41,604 nt of DNA from a bacterium (GTDB lineage Bacteria > Patescibacteriota > Patescibacteriia > Patescibacteriales > GWC2-42-12). Location of the stretch: positions 1-41,604 of the forward strand of contig JAUSEG010000022.1 of assembly GCA_030650415.1 (NCBI GenBank), read 5' to 3'. The first letter of the stretch is position 1. Each line of letters starts with the position of its first letter. Under the pieces are notes generated by a model. That model had not been told where the DNA came from. It made no database searches and saw only the letters and a program-made list of their open reading frames with translations. Shown here piece after piece: positions 24,239 through 31,614 of the stretch. Made by a program: the position numbers and the translations under genes.

Positions 24239-24655
24239 ATGAAACAAAAAGCATATAAAAAAATTATCATTTCGGTAGCGATTATTTTGGCGGCCAACTT
24301 GGTTTTGGCTTTTTCCTCCCCAGCCTTGGCGGATGAAACCGACAATTTTTGGGGCGGCTCTCAGGAAAAGGCCTATGTTAAAACCAACTCCGGTTTGCCG
24401 TCCGACGGCGGCGTCGAGGATCCGCGCCGCCTAGTCGTGCAAATTATTAAATTAGTTTTGAGCTTCTTAGGCATTCTGGCCGTAATTATTATTCTCTATG
24501 CCGGTTTTAAATGGATGCTCTCCGGCGGCAGCGAGGAGAAGATCGGTGAAGCCAAGAGCATGCTGATCGCCGGTTTAATTGGTTTAATTATTATTGTCTT
24601 CGCCTATATCATAGCCAATTTTGTTATCACGACAATCGTCAATGTTGCTACCTAA
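24239..24655 (+). CDS. VirB2/TrbC-like two-helix membrane protein 2
   Basis: 138 residues. The signal peptide IIISVAIILAANLVLAFSSPALA is followed by a short glycine/serine-rich region, then helices LVLSFLGILAVIIILYAGF and MLIAGLIGLIIIVFAYIIANFVI around KWMLSGGSEEKIGEAKS. It is a clear paralogue of the protein at 23612 (near-identical helix-linker-helix), probably from tandem duplication, but without the palindromic insertion. A 114-bp AT-rich gap separates the genes. Such proteins could form a pilus or membrane oligomer; no other type IV secretion genes are in the window. Confidence 0.82.
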   Translation: MKQKAYKKIIISVAIILAANLVLAFSSPALADETDNFWGGSQEKAYVKTNSGLPSDGGVEDPRRLVVQIIKLVLSFLGILAVIIILYAGFKWMLSGGSEEKIGEAKSMLIAGLIGLIIIVFAYIIANFVITTIVNVAT

Positions 24656-24681
24656 ATGGCAGCCGTTCTATAAGAATAATT

Positions 24682-25686
24682 ATGTTTAGAAATTTTAAAC
24701 GGCTTAAAATATTCTTTGTTGTTTTGATTTTATTTTTGTTTTTTATTTTTTTAGCCAGCCGCGGGCGCGTTTATGAAAAGAAAGATTTAACCTACGGCGT
24801 AACTTTTTCGAAAAAACAGGCTCAGAATTTAGGACTTAACTGGCAGGAAATATATTTATCGATTTTTGACGACCTGGGCGTGAAAAAACTTCGGTTGCCC
24901 GCCTATTGGGACGAGATTGAGCGCGAAGAAGGAAATTTTTTTTGGCAGGATTTGGATTGGCAGGTAAACGAGGCCGCTAAGCGAGGGGTTAAAATTGTTT
25001 TAGCGGTTGGCGCTCGCCTGCCGCGCTGGCCCGAATGCCATTTTCCGGACTGGACGAAAGGCCGGCTTAAGGCGCAGATTGAAAATAAGACTTTGGATTA
25101 CTTAGCTAAAGTGATTGAGCGATATAAAAACAATGACTCAATAGCCGCCTGGCAAATTGAAAACGAACCGTTTTTATCGCATTTCGGCGATTGCCCGAAG
25201 TTTGATAAAAAATTTTTAGACCAAGAAATCGTTTTAACCCGCCGGCTTAATTTTCGCCCGATAATTATAACCGATTCCGGGGAATTATCTCTTTGGCTGA
25301 GCGCGGCCAGTCGAGCCGATATTTTCGGCACTTCTATCTACCGCGACACCTATTCCAAGTTTTTTAAAAATTATATCCATTACCCGATCGCCCCGGGATT
25401 TTTCCGCTTTAAGAAGAACTTGGTTTCGCTTTTTGCCAAACCGCAAGACTGGATTGTTATAGAACTTCAAGCCGAACCATGGGGGCCGAAAGCCTATCAG
25501 GAGCTATCGCAGGCCGACCGCGATCGAACCATGAATCTTAAAAAATTTAAAGAGATTATTGAATTCAGCCGGCAGGCCGGCTTTCGCGAGTTTTATCTCT
25601 GGGGAGCGGAATGGTGGTACTGGGAAATGCAACAGGGCAGGCCGGAAGTTTGGAATTACGCGAAGACGCTATTTAGAGGAAATTAA
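24682..25686 (+). CDS. Membrane-anchored or secreted glycoside hydrolase (TIM-barrel, GH5/GH42-like)
   Basis: An N-terminal hydrophobic anchor (IFFVVLILFLFFIFLAS, ~10-26) precedes a ~300-residue catalytic domain. Retaining-type clan GH-A motifs are visible: KKLRLPAYWDEIEREEGNFF (strand 1-2), WQIENEP with Glu162 as the likely acid/base, and VIELQAEPW with Glu261 as the likely nucleophile. The end AEWWYWEMQQG resembles GH-A aromatic clamp segments. The substrate is unknown; a surface glycan or host polysaccharide is reasonable. It follows VirB2-like gene 2 by 26 bp and probably shares its transcript. A dense repeat block follows. Confidence 0.82.
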   Translation: MFRNFKRLKIFFVVLILFLFFIFLASRGRVYEKKDLTYGVTFSKKQAQNLGLNWQEIYLSIFDDLGVKKLRLPAYWDEIEREEGNFFWQDLDWQVNEAAKRGVKIVLAVGARLPRWPECHFPDWTKGRLKAQIENKTLDYLAKVIERYKNNDSIAAWQIENEPFLSHFGDCPKFDKKFLDQEIVLTRRLNFRPIIITDSGELSLWLSAASRADIFGTSIYRDTYSKFFKNYIHYPIAPGFFRFKKNLVSLFAKPQDWIVIELQAEPWGPKAYQELSQADRDRTMNLKKFKEIIEFSRQAGFREFYLWGAEWWYWEMQQGRPEVWNYAKTLFRGN

Positions 25687-25714
25687 CTGTTATTCATAAG
25701 CATTATTTCTTCTT

Positions 25715-25807
25715 GTCATTCCCGCGGCTTGCCCCGTGAAATGCATCGCATATTTCACCGGGGAGGCGGTCATCGCTACGCGAGATCTGGCGTAGCCATG
25801 AGAATCC
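25715..25807. repeat. Nested composite repeat
   Basis: A GTCATTCCCGCGG...GAGAATCCAGG dispersed element contains an ACCCCGTGAAAT-type palindrome (25732-25763) and, beside it, an AGATCT-centred palindrome (25772-25799, ATCGCTACGCGAGATCTGG...). These are three families in one stack. Confidence 0.8.
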
Positions 25808-25875
25808 AGGTTAAGTTAGTAGGAATTTCCGTTTGCTGCAAAATATTATAAAATAAGATGTTTGTGCTTTTTGCT

Positions 25876-25962
25876 CCCAGCCTGCCGGCAGGCAGGCTGG
25901 ATTCCGGCTTCGCTTGCCAGCAGGCAAGCTCTCCGCCAGCTGGCGGAGGCCGGAATGACAAA
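25876..25962. repeat. CCTGCCGGCAGG palindromes and the ATTCCGGC repeat
   Basis: CCAGCCTGCCGGCAGGCAGG (25878-25897) is followed by GATTCCGGCTTCGCTTG... and CTCCGCCAGCTGGCGGAG, ending in CCGGAATGACAAA. The same palindrome occurs at about 27043, 35150 and 37636. Confidence 0.8.
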
Positions 25963-26024
25963 ACAAAGAGATTGCCGCGCCGCCCTGATTACAGGGGCGG
26001 CTCGCAATGACAAGGCTACTTTAT

Positions 26025-26888
26025 ATGACAACAATAAATAAACAATATTCTATCGGCGTTGATGTCGGCGGGACAAAAATGAATGCGGTTCTTTTTGACG
26101 GCGAGAACGTAATCGCCAGTTATCTCTTAGCCACGCCTAAGGACAATCTCGAGCATTTTATGATTATGCTTAAGGCTTTAATCGAACCGCTTCAGGACAA
26201 GGCGAATAAGGATAAGATTGTAATTAAAGGAATCGGCGTGGGCGTGCCGGGCAGTCTAGATTATAGGGAAAACAGAATTATTAAAACCGGCAATTTGCCT
26301 CTGCTTGACGGTTTAAAATTGCCGGCGAATTTAACCGGCCGGCTGGGTATGGAAGAAATCAAAATTGATAATGATGCCAGCTGTTTTTTAAGAGCCGAGG
26401 CTCGGCTGGGCGCGGGCAGAAAAATTAATAACATTTTCGGCCTAACCATCGGTACGGGCATCGGCGGGGCCTGGTGGCTTAACGGCCAAATTTATTATGG
26501 CAGTCATGGCGGATCAGGCGAACCCGGCTGGGTGGTAGTGGATTATAAAGAAGGCATCAGGCTCGAAGAGGCTTACCATAAGCTGGCGCAGAATAATCCG
26601 GCTTCAATGGCCGAAGAAGCCTATCGAGGCGATGTTTTAGCCGAAAAATCCTATCAGGAATTCGGTTACTTTTTAGGCATTTCTTTGGCCAACATAGTTA
26701 ATCTGATTGATCCGGAATTAATTATTATCGGCGGCGGAGTGGCAGAGTCGAGCGACCTGTTTCTTTCAAAAACCAAGAAGATCATGCGCGAATATATTCG
26801 TCTGCCGGAAGCCAAGAAGATTAAGATTGTTAAGGGCAGGCTGGGAGCAAATGCCGGAGCGATTGGGGCGGCGCTTTTAGTTTCCTAG
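26025..26888 (+). CDS. ROK-family sugar kinase (glucokinase-like)
   Basis: ATG 26025 (MTTINKQYSIGVDVGGTKMNA) puts the phosphate-1 loop GVDVGGTK near the N-terminus; the ATG at 26007 lies in repeat DNA. Other ROK features are GIGVGVPGSLDY, catalytic Asp in KIDNDASCFL, GLTIGTGIGGAWW and LIDPELIIIGGGV. The zinc-binding CxCGxxGCxE block of most ROK kinases is missing; the equivalent region reads SGEPGWVVVDYKEG. Function inferred: ATP-dependent phosphorylation of glucose, N-acetylhexosamine or a related sugar in the cytoplasm. Both flanks are repeat DNA, so it is probably a single-gene unit. Confidence 0.9.
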   Translation: MTTINKQYSIGVDVGGTKMNAVLFDGENVIASYLLATPKDNLEHFMIMLKALIEPLQDKANKDKIVIKGIGVGVPGSLDYRENRIIKTGNLPLLDGLKLPANLTGRLGMEEIKIDNDASCFLRAEARLGAGRKINNIFGLTIGTGIGGAWWLNGQIYYGSHGGSGEPGWVVVDYKEGIRLEEAYHKLAQNNPASMAEEAYRGDVLAEKSYQEFGYFLGISLANIVNLIDPELIIIGGGVAESSDLFLSKTKKIMREYIRLPEAKKIKIVKGRLGANAGAIGAALLVS

Positions 26889-27199
26889 TTGTCATTCCGG
26901 CCTCCGCCAGATGGCGGAGAGCCTGTCTACTGACAGGCGAAGCCGGAATCCAGGTTTATTTATCGAGTAATCATTATTTCCCCCTCTTTGTTAGTAAATC
27001 TGTTCGTGACGCTTCGCTAGGACTTACTTTCTATATCCCTGCCTACCGGCAGGCAGGTAAATTCTAAATTCTCATCGCTACGCGAGATCTGGCGTAGCCA
27101 TGATAAACAAATTCAAATGATCGAAATCAAAAACAATACAATTTAAAAAGCCGAACCTTTAAACTTGCCCTTAGTTTAAGTATATGTTAGGTTATTGGT
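26889..27199. other. Repeat-filled intergenic region
   Basis: No gene is seen. From 26890: a GTCATTCCGGCCTCCGCCAG...GAAGCCGGAATCCAGG element containing GCCTGTC-TACT-GACAGGC; a CCTACCGGCAGGCAGG palindrome (~27041-27058); an AGATCT-centred palindrome (27074-27101) that interrupts AT-rich DNA. No convincing promoter for the next gene was found. Confidence 0.6.
27074..27101. repeat. AGATCT-centred palindrome
   Basis: ATCGCTACGCGAGATCTGG..., identical to the copy at 25772-25799 and to the inverse of 39164-39193. It splits an otherwise continuous AAATTCT/TAAACAAATTC stretch. Confidence 0.8.
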
Positions 27200-27535
27200 A
27201 TGACAAAACGCCAAATTTATCAACAAATTAAAGAAGTGGCCGGCCAAATAGTAAGAGAGCACCAGCCGGAAAAAATTATCCTTTTTGGCTCGTATGCTTG
27301 GGGTGAGCCGAGCCATGACAGCGACGTGGATTTGTTTGTGGTAAAAGAGACAGAAAACACCAGAGAAACAGCTAAAGAGATTGATGGTTCAATCTTTCCT
27401 CGTCCATTTCCTATTGATTTGATTGTTTATACTCCGGCCAAATTAAAAAGAGAGCTTAACCTTGAAGAACCTTTCGTATCAAAAATAACCAGAGAGGGCA
27501 AAGTTTTATTTGAAAATTATGAAGGAAGAGAATAA
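27200..27535 (+). CDS. MNT-type minimal nucleotidyltransferase (antitoxin-like)
   Basis: 111 residues with the minimal nucleotidyltransferase core IILFGSYAWGEPSHDSDVDL (GS...G...D-x-D) and a following third acidic position in FPIDLIVYT. In MNT-HEPN systems this protein is the antitoxin that AMPylates the HEPN toxin, or acts as a partner in defence-type modules. The HEPN gene follows directly, its ATG overlapping the 3' end of this gene (27519), the usual arrangement. That partner is broken here (next entry), so the MNT protein may be a relic or an unpaired antitoxin. Confidence 0.85.
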   Translation: MTKRQIYQQIKEVAGQIVREHQPEKIILFGSYAWGEPSHDSDVDLFVVKETENTRETAKEIDGSIFPRPFPIDLIVYTPAKLKRELNLEEPFVSKITREGKVLFENYEGRE

Positions 27536-27823
27536 AAAAATTATAGCCGCCAGGTGGGTCAGGAAAGCCGGAGATGATGAGCTTAACATCCGTTCAATTT
27601 TGAACTAATGAAAATTCATGATCTTATAAAGTTGATTTCACTTTTAGAAAATAACGCGCCCGGTATCAAGGAAATAGGCGAAGAAGCCGCTTTGTTAAAT
27701 CAATACTATATTGAGACTCGTTACGCCGGAGACTATCCTGAATTTTCCTGGAAAGACGCTGAAGCGTCTTTCGCCGCCGCTAAGAATATCAAAGAATTTA
27801 TTTTAAAAAAAGTTAAAAGATAG
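27519..27823 (+). pseudogene. Disrupted HEPN-domain partner of the MNT protein
   Basis: From ATG 27519 the frame encodes a typical HEPN N-terminus (RWVRKAGDDELNIRSIL) that stops after 29 residues. In another frame from ATG 27608 the C-terminal half continues (MKIHDLIKLISLLENNAPGI..., NQYYIETRYAGDYPEFSWKD, ending IKEFILKKVKR). The middle of the domain, usually ~30 residues including the helix with 'CFHAQQAAEKYLKA', is missing. The simplest reading is an internal deletion of roughly 90 bases plus a frameshift. The C-terminal 71-residue piece could still be made from its own ATG. Confidence 0.75.
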
Positions 27824-27841
27824 AATAATTTGAAGCCACAC

Positions 27842-27879
27842 AATACAAAAAAACTTCCATAAGGAAGTTTTTTTGTATT
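27842..27879 (+). terminator. Strong hairpin terminator, likely bidirectional
   Basis: Perfect 17-bp stem AATACAAAAAAACTTCC-ATAA-inverse. The T7 run lies within the stem on both strands, so it can serve the MNT-HEPN unit and, from the other side, VirB2-like gene 3. Confidence 0.85.
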
Positions 27880-27890
27880 TTGAGTTATGA

Positions 27891-27928
27891 GTTGTCTGGC
27901 TTCGCCAGATCTGGCAAAGCCAGACGAG
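27891..27928. repeat. AGATCT-centred palindrome with GAGTTATGAG flanks
   Basis: GTCTGGCTTCGCCAGATCTG... (27894-27925) is the CTGGC variant of the AGATCT family, also at 34926-34957. It is flanked by GAGTTATGAGTT-type repeats like those at 35341-35413. Confidence 0.75.
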
Positions 27929-27954
27929 CTACAAGTTATGAGTTATAGGCTTGC

Positions 27955-28338
27955 TCATTTGAAGGCCTCGATAACGAATTTAACCAGCGCGTAAGAGGTA
28001 AAAATTATAGCTAACCCCAAGGTCGCCCAAATTACAATATTTTTTCCTTTGGTTACCTGCTCTTGGCTGCCGCCTGACAGCATCCAAGTCAGGCCGCCGT
28101 AAATGAACATCACTAGAGCCAGCGAGCCGATTATGCCCATGGCGTAATTAATGATTTTTCCGAGTAAGAGGGGGATGCCTTCGCTATCTTGAGTGCCGGT
28201 TAGGGGGTTGGTGAGTTTGACGGGGGTTGGGTTGCCTTGCCTTGTATTTGAATCATCAGCGGCATAACAAAGTTGAACGGCGATGATAGAGACTAGAATG
28301 AAAAACACGACCGAGAAAAAGCGAAAATTATTACTCAT
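27955..28338 (-). CDS. VirB2/TrbC-like two-helix membrane protein 3
   Basis: 127 residues. Signal peptide FFSVVFFILVSIIAVQLCYA-ADD, a ~35-residue polar region, then helices IINYAMGIIGSLALVMFIYGGL and IVIWATLGLAIIFTSYALVKFVI separated by TWMLSGGSQEQVTKGKN. The 'WMLSGGS' linker marks it as a more distant paralogue of the proteins at 23612 and 24239. It is encoded alone on the opposite strand. A structural (pilin-like) role is inferred from fold layout only. Confidence 0.8.
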   Translation of the reverse strand: MSNNFRFFSVVFFILVSIIAVQLCYAADDSNTRQGNPTPVKLTNPLTGTQDSEGIPLLLGKIINYAMGIIGSLALVMFIYGGLTWMLSGGSQEQVTKGKNIVIWATLGLAIIFTSYALVKFVIEAFK

Positions 28339-28379
28339 AGAAGTTTATAAATTATATAGTAATATTATAGCAAGAATAA

Positions 28380-28419
28380 AATAAAAGGGGTAGGCTTGTG
28401 TGTTAGACAAGCCTACCCC
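28380..28419 (-). terminator. Terminator of the 29191-28437 operon
   Basis: Perfect 13-bp stem (GGGGTAGGCTTGT / ACAAGCCTACCCC, 7-base loop). On the minus strand it is followed by TTTTATTTTATT. Confidence 0.82.
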
Positions 28420-28436
28420 GTGGTTGTAAAGAACGT

Positions 28437-29174
28437 TTAGGGAAAAATGTTTACGGTCAGTTTGACCGGAGTATTCCCTGCTTTGACCTGCAGTTTGCCC
28501 GGACAGTCCGGGTACCACGGCAGGTTGTTTTCTACCAGCTTCCAACTGGCTTGGCCATCGCCTTTGTCGACGCGGTGGCTAAAAGCGCCGATGAAGGATA
28601 GGTAGCGCCAGCCTTGACCTTGGTTCAGATCGCTTACCGTGCGGATCTCGCCGTTGGTCAGACTTACCTCCAGAGTTATGCCTGGGAGCGTTGACCTGGC
28701 CGAGGCGACGGGTTTTGGTGTTACCGTTTGCGCTAGAAGTTTTTCGATATCCTTGCGGAGATCAATTAACTCCTGCGTGTTGGTTTTAACCTGCCCATAT
28801 TTTCCAGCTTGCATCAGAGCCGGGATTGATGTTGCCAGAGCATCTTCTTTTTTTCGCAGCTCCAGAATTAGCGTGGTTTTGACTCCGGAAAGGCCAGGAT
28901 TCATTAGCTCTACAGCCTGGCCATGGATTTGGGGGAACGAAAGGGCGATTAGGGGAAAGTTGCTTTTGATGCTTGACCATGCCCAACCGCCAACCAGTAC
29001 GATTACGACCGCCACGCCCAGCCACTTGGCTAGACGCGGGTGGTCAACTCGCAAGGAATTGATTCCATAGGCCGTCGCTATAAGAAACAGGACAGCCCAA
29101 AACGACCAATTTATCGCGAGTGCGAGGCAGAGTGCGACCAGTACGGTCACGCCAACATATTTCACAAATTTCAT
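28437..29174 (-). CDS. Membrane protein of unknown function (245 aa), second gene of a two-gene operon
   Basis: Not recognised. Two or three hydrophobic segments at the N-terminus (YVGVTVLVALCLALAINW, AVLFLIATAYGI, WLGVAVVIVLVGGWAW) are followed by a ~170-residue exported or cytoplasmic domain with a helical stretch (ELRKKEDALATSIPALMQAG..., LIDLRKDIEKLLAQ) and a strand-rich end (GITLEVSLTNGEIRTVSDL, ASWKLVENNLPWYPDCPGKL). AAGGA lies 8 bases before ATG, a clear ribosome site unlike most genes here. It is 16 bp behind the 29191 gene and ends in a strong terminator. GC content is visibly higher than its surroundings. Together the operon looks acquired, and its function is unknown. Confidence 0.7.
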   Translation of the reverse strand: MKFVKYVGVTVLVALCLALAINWSFWAVLFLIATAYGINSLRVDHPRLAKWLGVAVVIVLVGGWAWSSIKSNFPLIALSFPQIHGQAVELMNPGLSGVKTTLILELRKKEDALATSIPALMQAGKYGQVKTNTQELIDLRKDIEKLLAQTVTPKPVASARSTLPGITLEVSLTNGEIRTVSDLNQGQGWRYLSFIGAFSHRVDKGDGQASWKLVENNLPWYPDCPGKLQVKAGNTPVKLTVNIFP

Positions 29175-29190
29175 GTGTTTTCCTTTTTGT

Positions 29191-30258
29191 TTACAGTTTG
29201 AAGACTGCCTTTAATATTTTGGGCAGGATCTCAACAGTGAAATCAGACGACAAACTTGACAAGAACCGTTCCCAGAAGGTGTTCCCATGACTGGGTGTGG
29301 TTGTTGTGGTAGGCGACTGTGGAGTAGCCGGTGTTTCACCGGTGTTGGTTGGGATTTCCCTCCGGACGCTTTTCAGCGTACCAGCGTAGGCCATTAATCG
29401 TTGGAGTAGCGGATCCTTAGCGACGACGCTATAGCCTCTTCGGTCTATAATATTTTGGACGCCTTGACGGAAGGCCTCCATCACTTCTTCCCGGAGGGAG
29501 AATGCGCCATAAATAACGCTGAAGATCGTCCAGATTATGACTCCAAGGAAGAACGGTTTTTGCCATACACCAGAAGGAGCTGGGTCTGGTTTGATCTCCA
29601 TAATAGTTCCTTTAATACCAGGCAGGGCGTTGTAAAGGCTCTGTTGCTCGGACAGGGTGGTCTGGGAATAGTCAATTAGTGGTTTACCTAGTCCGAAGAA
29701 TAAGGCAACTAATAGGCCGATTATCCATAGTCCGGCAGCGGCGTAGATAAAAATCTTCGCCCATTTGTTATTCTTGGCGTCCCAAGCGATTTGAGGCGGC
29801 GTTTTGGCAACACGTTGGATCACGTGCATAATTGAAAAGCCACTAATCCCCGAAATGTGTGCCGAGACTCTTAACTCCTTCCCGTCGGCCGGAGCGGTCA
29901 ACGTATTGAAGGGGCATACGGCGTCGCCCTGTTTATCGGTAACCGCGATTTTTTGGTCGCCTTCACAGGTGAAAACAATTGTTTTTTTGCCCAATCCTTT
30001 ATCATTGATGTTCAGAACACGGACAAAAATGTTGTACTTCTCCGGCGGCGGTGTGACTGGTGTTCCTACAGTCGGAACGGCCGTAGGAACAGGCAACCGG
30101 CTTTTGAACATTTGGAGCTCAACCGGGTCGGTTGCCGGTATTTTTTTCTCCGCTGGTTTTGCCGGTGGTGTCGCAGGGGCTGGCGCCGGTAGGGGTGTTG
30201 CCGTTGCGGGTGCTGCTGCGCCTGCCGCTGGAGCTGGTGTTGGTCTTGTTTTTGCCAT
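29191..30258 (-). CDS. Pro/Ala-rich membrane protein of unknown function (355 aa), first gene of a two-gene operon
   Basis: Not recognised. Residues 1-75 are a Pro/Ala/Thr linker (PTPAPAAGAAAPATATPLPA...). About 80-150 looks like an Ig/Big-type beta domain (YNIFVRVLNINDKGLGKKTI, IAVTDKQGDAVCPFN), of the kind that handles 'modification of a claim by T.DK.G' in surface proteins. Two membrane segments follow (IFIYAAAGLWIIGLLVALFF and FFLGVIIWTIFSVIYGAF), then a charged helical region and a Thr/Pro-rich linker before a C-terminal helix. There is no signal peptide, so the beta domain would sit in the cytoplasm or need a topology check. A strong promoter and a ~170-base structured leader lie upstream. 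Higher GC than neighbours. Confidence 0.7.
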   Translation of the reverse strand: MAKTRPTPAPAAGAAAPATATPLPAPAPATPPAKPAEKKIPATDPVELQMFKSRLPVPTAVPTVGTPVTPPPEKYNIFVRVLNINDKGLGKKTIVFTCEGDQKIAVTDKQGDAVCPFNTLTAPADGKELRVSAHISGISGFSIMHVIQRVAKTPPQIAWDAKNNKWAKIFIYAAAGLWIIGLLVALFFGLGKPLIDYSQTTLSEQQSLYNALPGIKGTIMEIKPDPAPSGVWQKPFFLGVIIWTIFSVIYGAFSLREEVMEAFRQGVQNIIDRRGYSVVAKDPLLQRLMAYAGTLKSVRREIPTNTGETPATPQSPTTTTTPSHGNTFWERFLSSLSSDFTVEILPKILKAVFKL

Positions 30259-30261
30259 AAC

Positions 30262-30427
30262 TTGCTCTCTTTCGTTTTGGTTGTTTTCGTTTACTAATTT
30301 TCAAGGTTCAATCCATTTTTTGAACCCTTATTCCTCGCCCTTGGCCTACCTAAAAATAAGCAGGTCAAGAGAGAGGGAAAAGGGCTCAATTCTTACTCCT
30401 TTTGGTGCAGGACTACTAAAATAGACG
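30262..30427 (-). promoter_or_regulatory. Long structured leader of the unknown membrane operon
   Basis: Between the promoter and ATG 30258. On the minus strand it contains GGTTCAA-8 nt-TTGAACC, and a GCCCTT...AAGGGC pair enclosing a CCTGC/GTAGG-like segment. There is no T-run, so it is not an obvious attenuator. A cis-acting RNA element is possible. Confidence 0.4.
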
Positions 30428-30434
30428 ATTTGTT

Positions 30435-30463
30435 ATCATAGCATAAAATTAAAAAAAAGTCAA
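30435..30463 (-). promoter_or_regulatory. Promoter of the unknown membrane operon
   Basis: On the minus strand TTGACT, 17 bp, TATGAT. One of the best -35/-10 pairs in the window. Confidence 0.7.
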
Positions 30464-30520
30464 TCGTTTTTTAGGCGAAAGACTTTTTTATGGCTAAAAT
30501 TAAATAAAAATTATTATTAT

Positions 30521-31201
30521 TTAATCATTCTCTAGTTCTATAATTTCCTTGGTTATTCTAGGAACTTCGTTTGTAAAAAACTTTTTTATTTGCTTCCAAT
30601 TGACCTCAAAATTAATTTTTGGAGTCGGGTCGTTTTCCGCGTCAATAAAATAAACCAAACTTTTTAAGATATGATGATAATCATGGGCGACTGATGGGTA
30701 CTGGGTTTTAAGTTTAAGAATAAATTCTTTAAGCGGAGCGATATTTTTCGCGCACCAGTATAAATCAAAAAAATCGCGTTTGCGTCCGCGCTGGCTAATG
30801 GCGATAATTTTCATTACGGCGATATCCACCGGCTCAAGAACTTTAATGAAACCATAGGTTAATGGTTTTTTCGCCGGCCGAAAAAAAGGGTAGAAAATAA
30901 AACTTACTTTAGCTCCCGTTAGCGTGCCGTAAATCGTTCCCTCGGCATTAATATCCGTTTGCCAGTCCGCGCCATTAAAATGATCCAGCAAAAGATTGTT
31001 GTTAAATTTTTCTGGGATAAAAAAATCCAAATCAACCGAACTGCGATGGCCGGCTTGTAAAGCCAAGGCAGTGCCGCCGGCTAAGTACCAGTTAGAGCGT
31101 CCGAGCCACGACTCTTTAGATAATAATTCAAGAGCCTTTTTTGTGTCGCGCGGCAAAGCTTCAGTATGCCAATCTGTTAATTTTTTAGAAGAAGAGACCA
31201 T
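30521..31201 (-). CDS. AbiEii/AbiGii-type nucleotidyltransferase (toxin-like)
   Basis: 226 residues with the AbiEii core WYLAGGTALALQAGHRSSVD then LDFF: GGT at 42-44 and the D-x-D pair at 57 and 59. Downstream KVLEPVDIAVMKIIAISQRG and RKRDFFDLYWC are typical of this family. Known relatives are GTP-binding nucleotidyltransferases acting as the toxin of type IV toxin-antitoxin or abortive-infection systems. Its start overlaps the end of the small upstream gene by 25 bases, so the two are coupled like a two-gene module. Confidence 0.87.
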   Translation of the reverse strand: MVSSSKKLTDWHTEALPRDTKKALELLSKESWLGRSNWYLAGGTALALQAGHRSSVDLDFFIPEKFNNNLLLDHFNGADWQTDINAEGTIYGTLTGAKVSFIFYPFFRPAKKPLTYGFIKVLEPVDIAVMKIIAISQRGRKRDFFDLYWCAKNIAPLKEFILKLKTQYPSVAHDYHHILKSLVYFIDAENDPTPKINFEVNWKQIKKFFTNEVPRITKEIIELEND

Positions 31202-31434
31202 AGGGTTTTGGTTCGCGGATTTAAGACGCGAGAAGATCTAACCACTTTTTTTAATTGTGGTTGGCTATAGGTCCGCCATAGCCATTTTACCTCTTTGTCT
31301 TTGCCGAATTCCATTATTCTTTCAATAATATAGTTAGCGTGTTTTTTTATGTTCAGAGTCCTTGGGTCAATATCCCAAAAAAGAGATTGCCTAAAATTTA
31401 CCACGCTAGAAATTTTTTGGTTTTGTTGTCCCAT
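31177..31434 (-). CDS. Small partner of the AbiEii-like protein (DUF6922-like, antitoxin candidate)
   Basis: 85 residues: SVVNFRQSLFWDIDPRTLNI, YIIERIMEFGKDKEVKWLWR and TYSQPQLKKVVRSSRVLNPR. The 'FWD.D...L......YIIER....G....W' pattern is what is seen in small proteins encoded directly upstream of AbiEii genes. It looks like a short helical DNA-binding or antitoxin module. It overlaps the AbiEii start, has its own promoter at 31510-31538, and a palindromic repeat in the leader (31447-31480). Antitoxin function is inferred from position. Confidence 0.7.
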   Translation of the reverse strand: MGQQNQKISSVVNFRQSLFWDIDPRTLNIKKHANYIIERIMEFGKDKEVKWLWRTYSQPQLKKVVRSSRVLNPRTKTLWSLLLKN

Positions 31435-31446
31435 ATTATCTTCTGG

Positions 31447-31480
31447 CCCCGATGAATTCTAATTGAAATTTCTAACGGGG
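31447..31480. repeat. Degenerate CCCCG..CGGGG palindromic element in the AbiE-like leader
   Basis: CCCCGATGAATTCTAATTG...AATTTCTAACGGGG. The right arm matches the ACCCCGTTAGAAA variant at 37717-37794. It lies in the 5' leader, 13 bases before ATG. Confidence 0.6.
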
Positions 31481-31509
31481 TGAATAACTTTAGTTTTATT
31501 TATATAGTA

Positions 31510-31538
31510 ATTTTATCATAAAATGCGGGGAAAATCAA
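31510..31538 (-). promoter_or_regulatory. Promoter of the AbiE-like pair
   Basis: On the minus strand TTGATT, 17 bp, TAAAAT. Confidence 0.6.
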
Positions 31539-31546
31539 TGGTATAA

Positions 31547-31614
31547 AATCCCCCTTATTCCCCCTTTGTTAGGGGGGGGCGAAATGCAAATCCCCTCAAT
31601 CCCCCTTTGCAAGG
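31547..31614. repeat. CCCCCTT repeats that supply the trmD stop codon
   Basis: Two units (AATCCCCCTTATTCCCCCTT... and CAATCCCCCTTTGCAAGGAG). The second encodes the last residues (VLLAKGD) and stop of trmD. Confidence 0.8.

Noticed and set aside
28345-29070. Frames in other phases over the unknown 28437 gene
   Set aside because: Shadows of the supported frame, without ribosome sites. The chosen frame has AAGGA and a matching terminator.
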